Source of the DNA: Tiliqua scincoides | Lineage: Eukaryota > Chordata > Lepidosauria > Squamata > Scincidae | Assembly (NCBI RefSeq): GCF_035046505.1 | Contig: NC_089824.1 | Coordinates: forward strand, 222,092,596-222,156,595 | Direction: 5' to 3' | DNA length: 64,000 nt | Shown: piece after piece, positions 45,513 through 56,690 of the stretch | Numbering within the stretch: the first letter of the stretch is position 1 | Layout of the letters: every line of letters begins with the position of its first letter | The notes under the pieces: generated by a model | What the model saw: the letters and a program-made list of their open reading frames with translations, nothing else | Told to the model about the DNA's origin: nothing | Database searches by the model: none | Translations under genes and position numbers: made by a program

Positions 45513-48112
45513 TTTCATAAATGGAAGTCTTGCTCTAATGAGGAGGATAAAAAGGAATATAAACTGTGGCAAAAGAAATGTAAGAAGGTGATACGGGAGG
45601 CCAAGAGAGACTATGAGGAACGCATGGCCAGCAGCATTAAGGGGAATAATAAAAGCTTCTTCAAATATGTTAGAAGCAGGAAACCCGCCAGAGAAGCGGT
45701 TGGCCTTCTGGATGGTGAGGGAGGGAAAGGGGAGATAAAAGGAGACTTAGAGATGGCAGAGAAATTGAATGAGTTATTTGCATTTGTCTTCACGGCAGAA
45801 GACCTCGGGCAGATACCGCTGCCCCTCCTGACCAAGGAATTAAGTCAGATGGAGGTTAAAGGAGAAAATGTTTCAGACCTAGTTGACAAATTAAAGATCA
45901 ATAAGTCACCAGGCCCTGATGGCATCCACCCAAGAGTTATAAAGGAACTGAAGAATGAAGTTGCTGATCTCTTGGCTAAAATATGCAACTTCTCCCTTAA
46001 AACGACCACCGAGCCAGAGGATTGGAGGACAGCAAATGTCACACCGGTTTTTAAAAAGAGAAAGAGGGGGGACCCGGGAAATTATAGGCTGGTCAGCCTA
46101 ACATCTATACCAGGTAAGATGGTGGAATGTCTCATCAAAGATAGAATCTCAAAACACACAAACAAACAAGCCTTGCTGAGGGAGAATCAGCCTGGCTTCT
46201 GGAAGGGTAAGTCTTGCCTCACACACCTTTTAGAATTCTTTGAAAAGGTCAACAGGCATGTGGATGCAGGAGAACCCATGGACATTATAAATCTGGACTT
46301 TCAGAAGGCGTTTGACACGGTCCCTCACCAAAGGCTACTAAAAAAACTCTACAGTCAGGGAATTAGAGGGCAGGTCCTCTCCTGGATTAGGAACTGGTTG
46401 AGGACCAGGAAGCAGAGAGTGGGTGCCAATGGGCAATTTTCACAATGGCGAGAGGTGAAAAGTGGTGTGCCCCAAGGATCTGTCCTGGGACCGGTGCTTT
46501 TCAACCTCTTCATAAATGACCTGGAGACAGTGCTGAGCAGTGAGGCGGCTAAGTTTGCAGACAACACCAAACTTTTCTGAGTGGTGAAGACCAGAAGTGA
46601 TTGTGCGGAGCTCCAGAAGGATCTCTCCAAACTGGCAGAATGGGTAGCAAAATGGCAGATGCGCTTCAATGTCAGTAAGTGTAAAGTTATGCACATTGGG
46701 GCAAAAAATCAAAACCACATATAGGCTGATAGGTTCTGAGCTGTCTGTGACAGATCAGGAGAGAGATCTTGGGGTGGTGGTGGACAGGTCGATGAAAGTT
46801 TCGACCCAATGTGCAGCAGCAGTAAAGAAGGCCAATTCTATGCTTGGGATCATTAGAAAAGGTATTGAGAACAAAACAGCTAATATTATAATCCATTGTT
46901 GGCATCCTTCAGTCTCGGAAGACTATGGTATCGCGCTCTGAATAGTGCTCTGGAACAGAGTGTCCTCTCCAGTGCGTGAAGCCTGGGTAAAGTACATATG
47001 GAGGATAGACTGTTTCCCATGCAGCAAATCCCCCCTCTCCACGTCACTGAAATGGTCCAATGGAAAGGCAGAGGCCAATATGGTTGGTTCTAGCAGCGCC
47101 GCAGGAGTTGCCAGAACGTGACTGTGTTCAGCCATGAACTGCCTCAGGGACTCCGGCTCCGGATTTTGCCTCGAGGTTGACTCCTGAAGCCTTTTCCATA
47201 ACTGGATGTAGCCACAAGGCAGTGGATGTTTGGGATCAGAGTTTTCCTTCTCTCAGATGAGCTGCCTTCCCAGGCTAATGAGTCCCATCTACCCAGTGGC
47301 TGTTTAGTCGCCTCTTACAAGACAAGTACAGCCAAACTGAGGGCCTATTCTTATCCCCAGCCTCTGGGAAAATAATATAATGCCATTATATAAATTGATG
47401 GTAAGGCCACACCTGAAGTATTGTGTCCAGTTCTGATCACCACATCAGATATAGTGGATATATCTGATGGATATATCTGATGGATATATCTGAAGGATAT
47501 AGTGGAAATGGAAAAGGTGCAAAAGTGGACAACTAAGATGATTGCTGGGCTGGGGCACCTTCCTTATGAGGAAAGGCTACAGCATTTGGGCCTCTTCAGC
47601 CTAGAAAAGAGGTGCCTGAGGGGGGACATGATTGAGACATACAAAATTATGCAGGGGATGGACAGAGTGGATAGGGAGATGCTCTTTACACTCTCACATA
47701 ACACCAGAACCAGGGGACATCCACTAAAACTGAGTGGATTTCTTTTGTCTGAGTTAGAACAGACAAAAGAAAATATTTCTTTACACAGCGTGTGGTTGGT
47801 CTGTGAAACTCCTTGCCACAAGAAGTGGTGATGGCATCTGGCCTGGATGCCAATCTCAAAAGAGGATTGGACAAGTTTCTGGAGGAAAAATCCATTACGG
47901 GGTACAAGCCATGATGTGTATGTGCAACCTCCTGATTTTAGAAATGGGCTATGCCAGATGCAAGGGAGGGCATCAGGATGAGGTCTCTTGTTATCTGGTG
48001 TGCTCCCTGGGGCATTTGGTGGGCCACTGTGAGATACAGGAAGCTGGACTAGATGGGCCTATGGCCTGATCCAGTGGGGCTGTTCTTATGTTCTTATATT
48101 TGATTTTGTGCT
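45513..48112 (+). mobile_element. CR1 LINE, RT domain to 3' end, with nested retroposon
   Basis: 5'-truncated upstream of the RT. One 330-codon open frame (45588-46580) holds [52 protein letters not shown] and [20 protein letters not shown], ending in the FADNT box (usually FADDT, so the catalytic second Asp is Asn here). The C-terminal part is split by an insertion at 46893-47370. The 3' UTR is complete and ends with two ttatgttc-like units. It is close in sequence to the 17.2-kb copy. Confidence 0.93.
46893..47370 (-). mobile_element. Short retroposon nested in the CR1
   Basis: Reverse-orientation copy of the element at 14580-15042. It is flanked by an 11-base near-exact duplication, AATATTATAAT (46882-46892) and AATAATATAAT (47371-47381), as expected for LINE-driven insertion. 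Its 3' tail lies on the left ('ggcatccttcagtctcgg'). It is younger than the CR1 it splits. Confidence 0.85.
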
Positions 48113-48311
48113 TCTTTTCAGTTTTTTGCTTCGCCTTTCATAAGGATCTGGATCTGCCACAAACCAAATATAAAAATCCTTTTGGAAAACATGACAACAC
48201 AACCATCTATAAACACACCATGAAGACAGATTTGTCTGGTACACTCCTTGGTTTGTCAGATTAACTAAGGTCATATGAGTTGGAATCTGAAGCCTGACAT
48301 GTAGGTAGCAC

Positions 48312-48440
48312 CTAAGAACATAAGAGCCTTGCTGGATCAGACCAAAGGCCCACCTAGTCCAGCTTCCTGTATCTCACAGTGGCCCATCAGATGCATCAGG
48401 GAGCACACAAGACAATAAGAGACCTGCATCCTGCACATGG
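48312..48440 (-). mobile_element. CR1 LINE 3' UTR fragment, minus strand
   Basis: 'aagaacataagagccttgc', then 'cagcttcctgtatctcacag' and 'agagacctgcatcctgc'. A short reverse-strand CR1 end, 200 bases after the end of the plus-strand CR1. Confidence 0.8.
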
Positions 48441-49020
48441 CATACTATTGTGTATACTGGCAGTTTTGGGGCAATGTATTCTACATGGGAGAGTGGCTGA
48501 TTCGAATCTCTAAGAAATTGACACTAAAATGGACATTAAGAGAAGAAACAGGCAGCTAGGAGCTACAAAAGATGCCTAGGACACATGCGGTCTGTTGTTA
48601 CTTGCAGAGGACTTCTGCAACCTGACACCATTCAGTGCTCAACCTGCACATCTGTAAATAAAGCAAATGCTACACAGACACAAAGCCTCCTGTGTCCTCT
48701 GTTCCCAAAGGAAGCCAAGTCCCAAGGAACACTTTAACCTTAGAACTTCTCACCATGGGTTGGAGAGGGGCATGTGTTGAGCAGAAATTTAGGTTCTTCT
48801 ATCTGGATGCAAATAAGAGCTTAGAGCAGCAGTAATTGTTCATTCCTTTTATTTGGAAAATGCTTCAGGACCTGCAGAGCTGGTTCGTCTTACCACTTTT
48901 GGGGAAGCAGCTCAGAAGCCCCTCCTAGTCAAGGGGGACTTTTCCACCCTTGCGCAAACAAGTTACATGAGCAAGTTGGATGCAATTATGAATCCCTAAT
49001 TTAGACACCTCCCAGCATTA
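48441..49020. other. Intergenic, unassigned
   Basis: No gene recognised. An AATAAA at about 48657 is followed by 'gctacacagacacaaagcc' but no upstream coding frame or repeat identity is clear. Confidence 0.35.
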
Positions 49021-49029
49021 CCTCCCAGC

Positions 49030-49862
49030 ATTACAATCTCTGCGCATGAACTGGAGGTTGTCCATGACTTTGTGTACCTTGGCTCAACGATCTCTGACAC
49101 TCTTTCTCTCGATACCGAGCTAAACAAACGCGTCGGTAAAGCAGCTACCACGTTTTCCAGACTCACAAAGAGAGTCTGGTCCAACAAGAAGCTGACGGAA
49201 CGTACCAAGATCCAGGTCTACAGAGTCCTGAGTACACTTCTGTACTGCAGCGAGTCATGGACTCTCCGCTCACAACAGGAGAGGAAACTGAACGCTTTCC
49301 ACATGTGCTGCCTCCGACGCATTCTCGGCATCACCTGGCAGGATAAAGTGCCAAACAACACAGTCCTGGAACGTGCTGGAATCCCTAGCATGTATGCACT
49401 GCTGAAACAGAGACGCCTGCGTTGGCTTGGTCATGTCGTGAGAATGGATGATGGCCGGATCCCAAAGGATCTCCTCTATGGAGAACTCGTGCAAGGAAAG
49501 CGCCCTACAGGTAGACCACAGCTGCGATACAAGGACATCTGCAAGAGGGATCTGAAGGCCTTAGGAGTGGACCTCAACAGGTGGGAAACCCTGGCCTCTG
49601 AGCGACCCGCTTGGAGGCAGGCTGTGCAGCTTGGCCTTCCCCAGTTTGAAGAGACACTTGGCCGACAGTCTGAGGCTAAGAGGCAAAGAAGGAAGGCCCA
49701 TAGCCAGGGAGACAGACCAGGGACAGACTGCACTTGCTCCCGTTATGGAAGGGATTGTCACTCCCGGATTGGCCTTTTCAGCCACACAAGACGATGTTCC
49801 AAAACCACCTTTCAGAGCGCGATACCAGAGTCTTTCGAGACTGAAGGTTGCCAATATATAAT
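49030..49862 (+). mobile_element. LINE 3' end with 264-codon open frame (Vingi/RTE-like, family uncertain)
   Basis: The longest copy of this family here. The uninterrupted frame 49072-49866 reads YLGSTISDTLSLDTELNKRV, YCSESWTLRSQQERKLNAFH, RLRWLGHVVRMDDGRIPKDL and the finger region CTCSRYGRDCHSRIGLFSH, then RRC. These are the thumb and C-terminal zinc-finger parts of a non-LTR reverse transcriptase. One finger cysteine, present in the other two copies, is tyrosine here. The catalytic RT core is missing because of 5' truncation. Confidence 0.85.
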
Positions 49863-50640
49863 TTAGACAAAACTTTTCTATCTGTACCTCATTCCTTATT
49901 AAGGAAAAAAAAACTCAGCCCTTCCTGAAACTTCACAGCTGGTCTGTGAAATGGTCTCTTGGATTTGGCTGCCAAGCCAAGGGGCTTTGAGAGAAAACAC
50001 ACTGAAAGTGCATGCCCATGTGTGTGTTTCTGTTTGTACAGATTCAGATGCAGTGTTGGGAGGCAGGCATGAGCATGATCTTAATTCCAGAGCTCAGGTC
50101 AATCAGGTAGGTAGACCTGGGCTCTAAGTTGAATTTAGGCTCCCATGGCCAAGGCTTGCTGGGCGGCAGACCTAGGCGCCTGCCCAGAGGTGAGCCCAGA
50201 TCTATTGGCTTCTGCAGCAGAGGTTTGCTGAATGGGTAGACCTGGGCCCCTGCCTGGACTTGGAGCCAGATCTACCTGCTGGGTAGACAGGAGCTCCCGG
50301 CTGTGCTTGGGCTTGGACTGTGCTGGTAGGTACCCTTCTTGCTGGCACGACAGTCGGGGGGGCGCACACACCCGTGGCCCCCCTTGGATCCGCCCCTCAC
50401 ACACACACACGTATATGATCGAGGGTGGTAACTTAAGTATACAATTTAATTTCCCCCTCGTGTTTGTGCTGGGGGGGGGCACAAGCAGTCTGAACTCCAG
50501 AGCCCAGGCCAGCCAGGTGAACTCTGTAGAAGAGCTGCCCTTTAACCCTCTTCGAGGGCAACAGGAGAGACACGGAGGATTCCCCATCAGGGCCAGAAGC
50601 CAGCAGCGTTCAGCACAGGGCACAAGGAGGGCCACGCGTG
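49863..50640. other. Intergenic upstream of XKR7
   Basis: No gene recognised. A short (ac)n run occurs at about 50397-50410 and a G-run near 50471. CpG content rises towards the XKR7 island. Confidence 0.4.
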
Positions 50641-51524
50641 AGCTGGGGTGGTGGGCTCAGGTGGTGGCGTAGCTGGAGGGGGGCAGCCCCTCCCTTCGGA
50701 GCCATTCCCGGCGGGGGGGGCAAAACGGAGCTGTACAGGAATGGCAAAACGGACCCGCCGGGAATGGCTCCGAAGGGAGGGGCCGCTCGCCCACCCCCCT
50801 GCCAGGCGGAGTGCCCCGCCCCCTCCAGCTACGCCACCGGGCTCAGGAAGAGCCATTCCCCTGCTCGCCCAGCACCCTGGGGACATGGCCGGGAGCCGGG
50901 GGGGGCCGCTCTGCTCCGGGCAGGCAGCCCAGCCGCCACAGGACTCCAGCAGGCCCCGCTGCTACCTACCCCGCCCCCGGGATGCTTGCAGACGTCCCCT
51001 TGCCTGCCTCGACCCCGACGCGCCCTGGGGACGAGAACGGAGCACTGCTCTGATTTGTACAGCCCCGAGCACATCCCCAGCCCCGGCGCCCCATCGGCAG
51101 AGCGCCAGCCTCGGCCCAGCGCCTTCTCCCCACTCAAGGCCCGGAGAGCGGGAGGGGCGTGTCCGCGGGGCCAAAGCTCCGCTGCCCCCCAGCCCCCTCC
51201 TCCCGCCGAGGCTGGGAGGGAGAAGCCCTGCAGCGCTCCTCTCCGGGGCGGGGGGCGTGGCCGGGCCGGAGAGCGCGGGGTGGGGGCTGGGGGAACCAAG
51301 GCGGCCGGACAGCAAGGCCTCCGCCCCGAGGAGCCTCCACCCCCTTTGCGCAGGAGGCTGCGAGGACTGCGGGGGGCTGCCTTCCTGCGGTGCCCGCCCC
51401 CCGCCCGTGACTGAGAGGGGGCGGGCGAGGGCGCTGCCTCCTCCCCCCTCCTCTTCTCCCCTCCGCCGCCGCTCCGGAAGTCTCGCCCGCCGCTCCCTCC
51501 TTCTCCCTCCGCCTCTCCTCCAAC
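50640..51524 (+). promoter_or_regulatory. XKR7 CpG island and presumed promoter/5' UTR
   Basis: Strongly GC- and CpG-rich for almost 900 bases up to the XKR7 start and continuing through exon 1. An ETS-type site CCGGAAGT is at 51474-51481, about 45 bases before the ATG. No TATA box is seen. Several very long open frames on both strands here are a by-product of GC richness. The transcription start is not determined. Confidence 0.6.
50662..50839. mobile_element. Palindromic hAT-type MITE with exact target duplication, in the XKR7 CpG island
   Basis: Ends 'tggtggcgtagctggagg' and 'cctccagctacgccaccg', flanked by GGCTCAGG on both sides (50654-50661 and 50840-50847). The inner arms share 'cggagccattcccggcgg' and its complement. 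It is CpG-rich, in contrast to relatives outside islands. Confidence 0.9.
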
Positions 51525-52084
51525 ATGGCCGCGAAGTCGGACGGAGGCGCGGCGGCCGCCTCCCCGCCGCCGGCTCTGCGCCGCGAGGGCTCCTCGGAGG
51601 GCGGCGGCGGCGGGAGCTGCGCGGGCAGCCTGGCGCGGGGGGCGCGGCGCGGGCCGGCGGGCGCGGGCGCGGGGAGCCCCTCGCTGCAGCTGCAGCTGCT
51701 GCCCGGGCGCGAGTACAGCCTGCTGGACGGCTGCTGGGTGCTGGGCGCGCTGCTGGTCTTCTTCTCGGACGGCGCCAGCGACCTGTGGCTGGCCGCGGAC
51801 TACTACCTGCGCCGCCAGTACTGGTGGTTCGGCCTCACGCTGCTCTTCGTGCTGCTGCCCTCGCTGGTCGTGCAGCTGCTCAGCTTCAGGTGGTTCGTCT
51901 ACGACTTCGCCGCCGCGCCCGCCCGCCCCGCCGCCGCCTTCAGCACCAAGGACAGCGCCGGCACCAAGGACAGCGCCCCGCGCCCCGCGCCCGCCCAGGC
52001 CCCGCGCCCGCCCCGCTGCTGCCGCCTCTGCGTCTGGCTGCTCCAGTCCCTCATCCACCTCCTGCAGCTCGGGCAGGTCTGGAG
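51525..52084 (+). CDS. XKR7: XKR7 exon 1: XK-related protein 7 (N-terminal part)
   Basis: Begins at ATG 51525 ([11 protein letters not shown]) and ends two bases into an arginine codon at donor gt (52085-52086), giving 186 complete codons. Residues 1-55 are Gly/Ala/Arg-rich and probably disordered. Helix 1 is about 67-90 ([15 protein letters not shown], with SDGASDLW), helix 2 about 98-121 ([20 protein letters not shown]), then a Pro/Ala loop, and a helix at about 168-186 ending LLQLGQVW. These are hallmarks of the XK family of multi-pass membrane proteins. XKR4, 8 and 9 scramble phospholipids; XKR7 has no established activity, so none is claimed. XKR7 rather than XKR4 or XKR6 is chosen mainly from the PDRG1 neighbourhood. 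The loop has [11 protein letters not shown], a tandem duplication. Exon 2 was not found in the window. Confidence 0.92.
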
Positions 52085-52129
52085 GTAGGGCGGCACGAAG
52101 GGGGTCCCTCCGAGGCCTCCGGTGGGGAG

Positions 52130-52492
52130 GCGGTGGGGAGGCTCTGCCTCACCTCCCACAGCAGGGGTGCTTTTCAGAGGGCTCCACCTGCCTCACCTCA
52201 CACAGTGGGTGGCGTTTCGAAGGACTCCAGTGGGGAGGCTCTGCCTCACCTGCCTCACTTCACGTAGCAGTGGTGTTTTGCAAAGGACTCCAGTGGGAAG
52301 GCTCTGCTGTGAGATATTGGGCCACTGTGAGATACAGGAAGCTGGACTAGATGGGCCTACGGTCTGATCCAGTGGGGCTGTTTTTTACGCACCTGCCTCA
52401 CCTCACACAGTGGCAGTGCTTTTGAAAGGACTCCATGGGGAGGCTCTGCCTCACCTGCCTCCCCACCCACCACATTTCCCTGCCATGTGCAG
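52130..52492. repeat. Tandem arms of the palindromic family plus a CR1 scrap
   Basis: Units of the type 'aggactccagtggggaggct' followed by 'ctgcctcacctgcctc' recur near 52215, 52285 and 52427. They match arms of the 2693-2917 palindrome. A CR1 3' end scrap (52311-52383, 'gggccactgtgagatacagg') lies among them. The block starts 45 bases after the XKR7 exon 1 donor. Confidence 0.65.
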
Positions 52493-53540
52493 GCCCAAGA
52501 AGAAGGCCAGGTTGGTTGGGTGTGGAGGCAGGCAGGCAGGCAAACTCTCATGTCCCTCCATCCACAGCGCGCACCACCAGGCAGATGCATTGCTATAATG
52601 GGAGTGGGAGGGGCTGCTTGGCAAGTGAACCTGCTTCTGACTGAACAAGTTGTGGGGTGGCAGATGGGCTGGCAGCCCCTCTGAGACACAGTGCAAAGTC
52701 TACCCGTGCTTCCCTCTTCTTAAGCAGAGGAGCACACAGTGCCTCACCCACAGGCAGGTTCAAAGGCCACCTCCCTGCCTCTCCTGCCTGAGTTCACTTT
52801 GCCCCCAAACAAAGGGATTGTCTCAGACCCAGGAGCATCTGTTTCAGGCCTCCATCCTCTAAGAGGGGAAGCATAACGCTGGGAATGGAGAGGAGGGACA
52901 CAGGAGCACATGGACACTCTCTGCCTTGTAGCCTTACAAGGCAACCTGAGTTCACCACCATCGAGACCACAGTGTTGTGGCAGGAGTGCCACCAGGGAGC
53001 TCAGGAATGCTGAACTGACCCTCCTTCATTGTCTGTGGGACAAGTCCCATTCCTAGCTCAGCTCTAGCAATTCTTTCTTATGAGTCACCAGTAGCTTTCT
53101 CTTGAGGGGTGAGTGGTGGATCCAGATAGGAAAATATCATTTTTTTAAATTAATTGTCACTAGTAAACACCAGGGGCCATCCTGATTTGGTGTGTGGATG
53201 TTTTAAGTACTGTACTAAATATGATTTATCTAAGATACTGCAATGGGGTGGGGGAGGGAAGGGATGTGCTAATATGATTGGATCTCTCTTAAGCTGAATG
53301 GGAGCAAGTTATAGACTAGAAGAGTTATGAAATGAAGAGTCAGAGGGCAAGAAAACAGTGAACTCCTTATTACCCACAGTAATAAAGAAACTGACTTAGA
53401 TCCCTTCACCAACATGCACACCACACACATGGACTAAGAAAATGTGATGATGCCTTCTCATCGTGTTAATGCATGCTAATTCAGCATTACAAGTCCTGTT
53501 AGGTGTGCACGCTCTCTCTCTCTCTCATGCGTGCACACAC
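52493..53540 (+). other. XKR7 intron 1, no feature recognised
   Basis: About 1 kb. A (tc)n run lies at about 53511-53525, followed by (ca)n. No exon or repeat family is recognised. Confidence 0.4.
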
Positions 53541-53544
53541 ACAG

Positions 53545-53655
53545 AGAGTGCAATTACCCCATGATCATACAGCAAACTTAATGACTGAGCAGGGGATCTG
53601 AACCTGGTTTCCCAGAAAACAAATGTGGTATCCCCTGCACCGCACCACTTCCCTT
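53545..53655 (-). repeat. tRNA-derived SINE fragment
   Basis: 'gggatctgaacctggtttcc' (reverse complement of a B-box-like head) with 'tatcccctgcaccgcaccac'. It belongs to the same SINE family as 38036-38255. Confidence 0.5.
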
Positions 53656-55680
53656 GCAAATCTGAGGCACTATCCCTATTCCTCTACTCTGTGCTCCTGA
53701 CTTTCTAGGAAACCAGAGTGCTGAGCTAGTCTTCTGCATTCCCCAGCCATAGCAAAGTACCTCTTTAGTTCAGAGAAGGGGAATCTGCTTGGCCTTACAG
53801 CAACAGAGACCGGGGATGTGTTGCTTCATGCGGCTGTGTGTGTGCAGCATGGCTGTTAGATAATCTCAATCTTAAATTAACAGTGTCTGTGATTTCATGG
53901 AGGTTAAAGTTTTGAGGTTGCCTCGGTAGAGAAAGATGGAGTCCAGATTGTGTTGTAAATGAATGGACTCTGACTGGGGGGGGGGGGCACAGTCTCTTTG
54001 TTTTTTCCAGCCAAAGCCTTCCTTTTCATCCCTTGCTTTCCACACCCTTCCCTCCCTTGCATTTTATCCAATTCCCCAGCCAGCCCAAAGGAGTTGAGAC
54101 ATGAGAAGGAGCAGAGCAGGCCCAGGGGAGCCCACTTAAGAGACAGCACAGATGGAAAAGGCACACTGAACTCCACCCCAGAGCTCTTTTGATGATCATT
54201 TCCTGGCAGGTCTATTTCCTCAGGCCAGACTATTGAGCTGCCCTTTTGCTTTCTCCACCCCAGACAGCTCTCCCTTTCCCGAGTCTCAGAGTTCCCTCCC
54301 CTCCATGCGGCGCAACTGGTCTGTAATGGATCTCCCTGCTAGAGAAGTTGGAACTGGCCAGGAGACAAAGGCAAATTCCTGAAAGGTATTCATCAATCGA
54401 TGGGTGCAAATTGGAGCAGAAGGAAGAAGGCCTTCTGCAAAATGAGGCCTTTCCTGCTTACAGGGGTTTCAACTGGCTGTGCTCCTCTCCTCTCCTGTCA
54501 CAGCCCTGCTCAGACGGGCCACACTCCTTGGCCACATGAAGCACATTTGAGTGCAGTGCTTGTTGCTTTGGCCATTTCCCATTCAAAACTAGGTAGGCCA
54601 CATCCTCTCCCCATTCATGATTCTCCTCCATTCTTATCCCAGCAGCTGACAGGGGGAATTGACAAGTGAAAGCAGTGCAGTTCGCTCTTCATAGAGAAAT
54701 GCCGCCTCAGTGAATTTCACCCGTTTGTGATCACACACATCTGAATTTTCCTTGCATTTGGGAATGCCACATGCAAGGCTTGCAAAAAGAGCTGACAGAT
54801 TTCCTTTTGTGTGCTTCATCATCGAGGACTTTGTGGTTTTGTTCTTTGCTGTTTGGACATTTGAAGAGCCCCTGGTTACTTAGATACTGCTCAACAGTTG
54901 CAGATTCATGGAGTACAGCTTGCCAGTTGTGAATGGAGGGAAATTGCTAATTGCCAGTTTAAGGGAACTATTTGAAATACAAGTTGGAGATTGCTGAAGT
55001 TCTGAAAGCATGCTGATGCAGGCTGGCACATGAATGACTATTGAGGGCTTGTTTTGAGCAATGGCTCAGAAGATGTCACAAAGGCTACAGAATCCAAGAA
55101 ATGAGAAGACTCAGAGGTACCAGACTCCTCCGCAGAATCACTGTGGCTGGAAATATTACTGCGCAATCCTATCTTGCACCATTAGCACCAATGCAGCCAT
55201 GCTGATGGAGTGCAACTGCACCCAGGGGTGTGTCTAAGGTGTGGTGTGACAGGGCATTTGCCCTAAGTGCCACATACGGGGGTGCTGGGTACAGAGTTAC
55301 CAAGTGGCAAGTGGTGGCAGCCGCGAGCACCCCCGTCCACAGCGCTCTGGGTGGGGATGTGCTTGGCTCCAAAATGGAGCCATTCCAAGAGAGGAGTGTA
55401 GCACGCAGGTGTGGGGCAATGTGATGATGCAGGGGGTATGCTGCTCATCATTGTGTTCTCCCCGCCGCCCAGGCCCAGGACCCGGTTGTTCCTGCCCAAC
55501 TGTGGCAAACCTCCAAGCACAGGGCTGTGCTTGGAGGTCTGTCATAGCTTGACAGAAGGAACAGGGGGGCAGCAGGCCCCTCCGAACCTGTATGCTCATA
55601 AGATGGGAGACCCCAAATGGTTCTTCAGTCCTGGAAAAGAAGCACATCGGGGGGGGGGGGAGGTAGTTATGTGTAACACA
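53656..55680 (+). other. XKR7 intron 1, no gene recognised
   Basis: About 2 kb with no recognised exon or repeat family. G-runs occur at about 53977-53987 and 55649-55660. Confidence 0.4.
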
Positions 55681-55682
55681 AG

Positions 55683-55848
55683 GTGCAATCTTAACCAACT
55701 TTTCAGCACTGACCTAACCACAATGCAGCCCCAAGGTAAGGTAACAAATATGTCCTTACCTTGAGGAGGCCCCCTTGACTGCATCCCCACTGCAGAATGC
55801 AGTGCGTGCCACATTGGCACAGCTGGGAAGTTGGTTAGGATTGCGCCC
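55683..55848. mobile_element. Foldback MITE-like element, best-preserved copy
   Basis: Left end 'gtgcaatcttaaccaact' and right end 'agttggttaggattgcgc' are inverted repeats. The centre has 'ccttaccttgaggaggc'. It is the reference copy for the pieces at 1-150, 41966-42160 and about 56560-56690. No coding potential. Confidence 0.65.
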
Positions 55849-56194
55849 ACAGATGAATACATTTCCCTGTGGTTGAAAGTGTGATGATTCGGGGGAGGTC
55901 CTTGCAGCAGTGCCTCCCTCCATCTCGAAGATCGGCCTCTGTCCTGGGGCCAAATTCAGTAATTTCTGCTGCCCCCATGAAGACAAAGCCAGAAGAGTGA
56001 CTGTCTTCAAAAGCCTCTGTTCCAGCTGCATGGAAAAACCCCCAAATCTACATCTATATCTAACCACTGCTTCAGGAAGACAAGGGCTAAGTCTGACAGA
56101 ACAGGAAGGTGGAGCTTTAAAACATAAAGGAAGGGAGGAAAGTCTTGCAAAGATGTCAGAAAAAAATAACAAGCCTGCTGACAAAGGCTAGGTT

Positions 56195-56690
56195 CCTTTC
56201 CACACTTATCTGGGAGCAAGCCCCACTGACTATAATGGAACTTACTTCTCATGCACAGGATTTTGGCTCAAAATGACTTGGCATTGGAAGTGCCAAGGTG
56301 CAAAAGAACACCAGGCAAATTTTAAAGCACAATCATTCCTTGTGTCTGTCTCACTGACCCCTAACTGTACTTACTCTGGGGATCAGCTGTTGAACTCCAT
56401 AACATCTTTCCAAAACTCTTGGATGCAGGAAAATTGAACTACAAGCAGATACTTTGAGGGAGTCTGAGCAGAACACATGTGAGCATCCTTGGGCCTTGGG
56501 TGGAAATGTAGTGCTTTCCACCCCCTCTAGCTATGCCACTGACAGTGATAGCTGGTGCGGAACTGAGGAGACCAATAGGAGAGCAGAAGCTCTCCCCAAG
56601 GTAAGGGAAGGAAAGATCCTTTACCTTGAGGAGGGCTCTGAATCTGCCCCCCCCCCACCATAGGATGCAGTGTGTATCTCCTTGGTGTGC
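56195..56690. repeat. Foldback repeat pieces
   Basis: About 56195-56265 is a diverged CAATCCTA-family unit ('gggagcaagccccactgac', 'ggaacttacttct'). About 56515-56540 has a MITE right end ('ccctctagctatgccactg'). About 56560-56690 is a piece of the 55.7-kb foldback family ('cctttaccttgaggaggg'). Confidence 0.45.

Noticed and set aside
45611-46696. Minus-strand open frames inside the CR1 at 45.5 kb (and the same at 18.3-19.4 kb)
   Set aside because: They mirror the reverse transcriptase frame on the plus strand and recur in both CR1 copies, so they are antisense shadows.
48441-48730. LTR-like sequence ending in AATAAA and a short tail
   Set aside because: Only a poly(A)-like signal is visible; no promoter signal, ends or second copy in the window supports an LTR call.
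49072-49866. 264-codon frame as a host gene
   Set aside because: It recurs at 42.2 and 62.0-62.8 kb and encodes the C-terminal part of a non-LTR reverse transcriptase.
50648-52267. Very long open frames over the XKR7 CpG island (539 codons plus strand, 409 codons minus strand)
   Set aside because: They lie in other frames or the opposite strand of XKR7 exon 1 and its GC-rich flank. Stop codons are rare in such composition, and the translations are low-complexity Pro/Arg/Gly/Ala.
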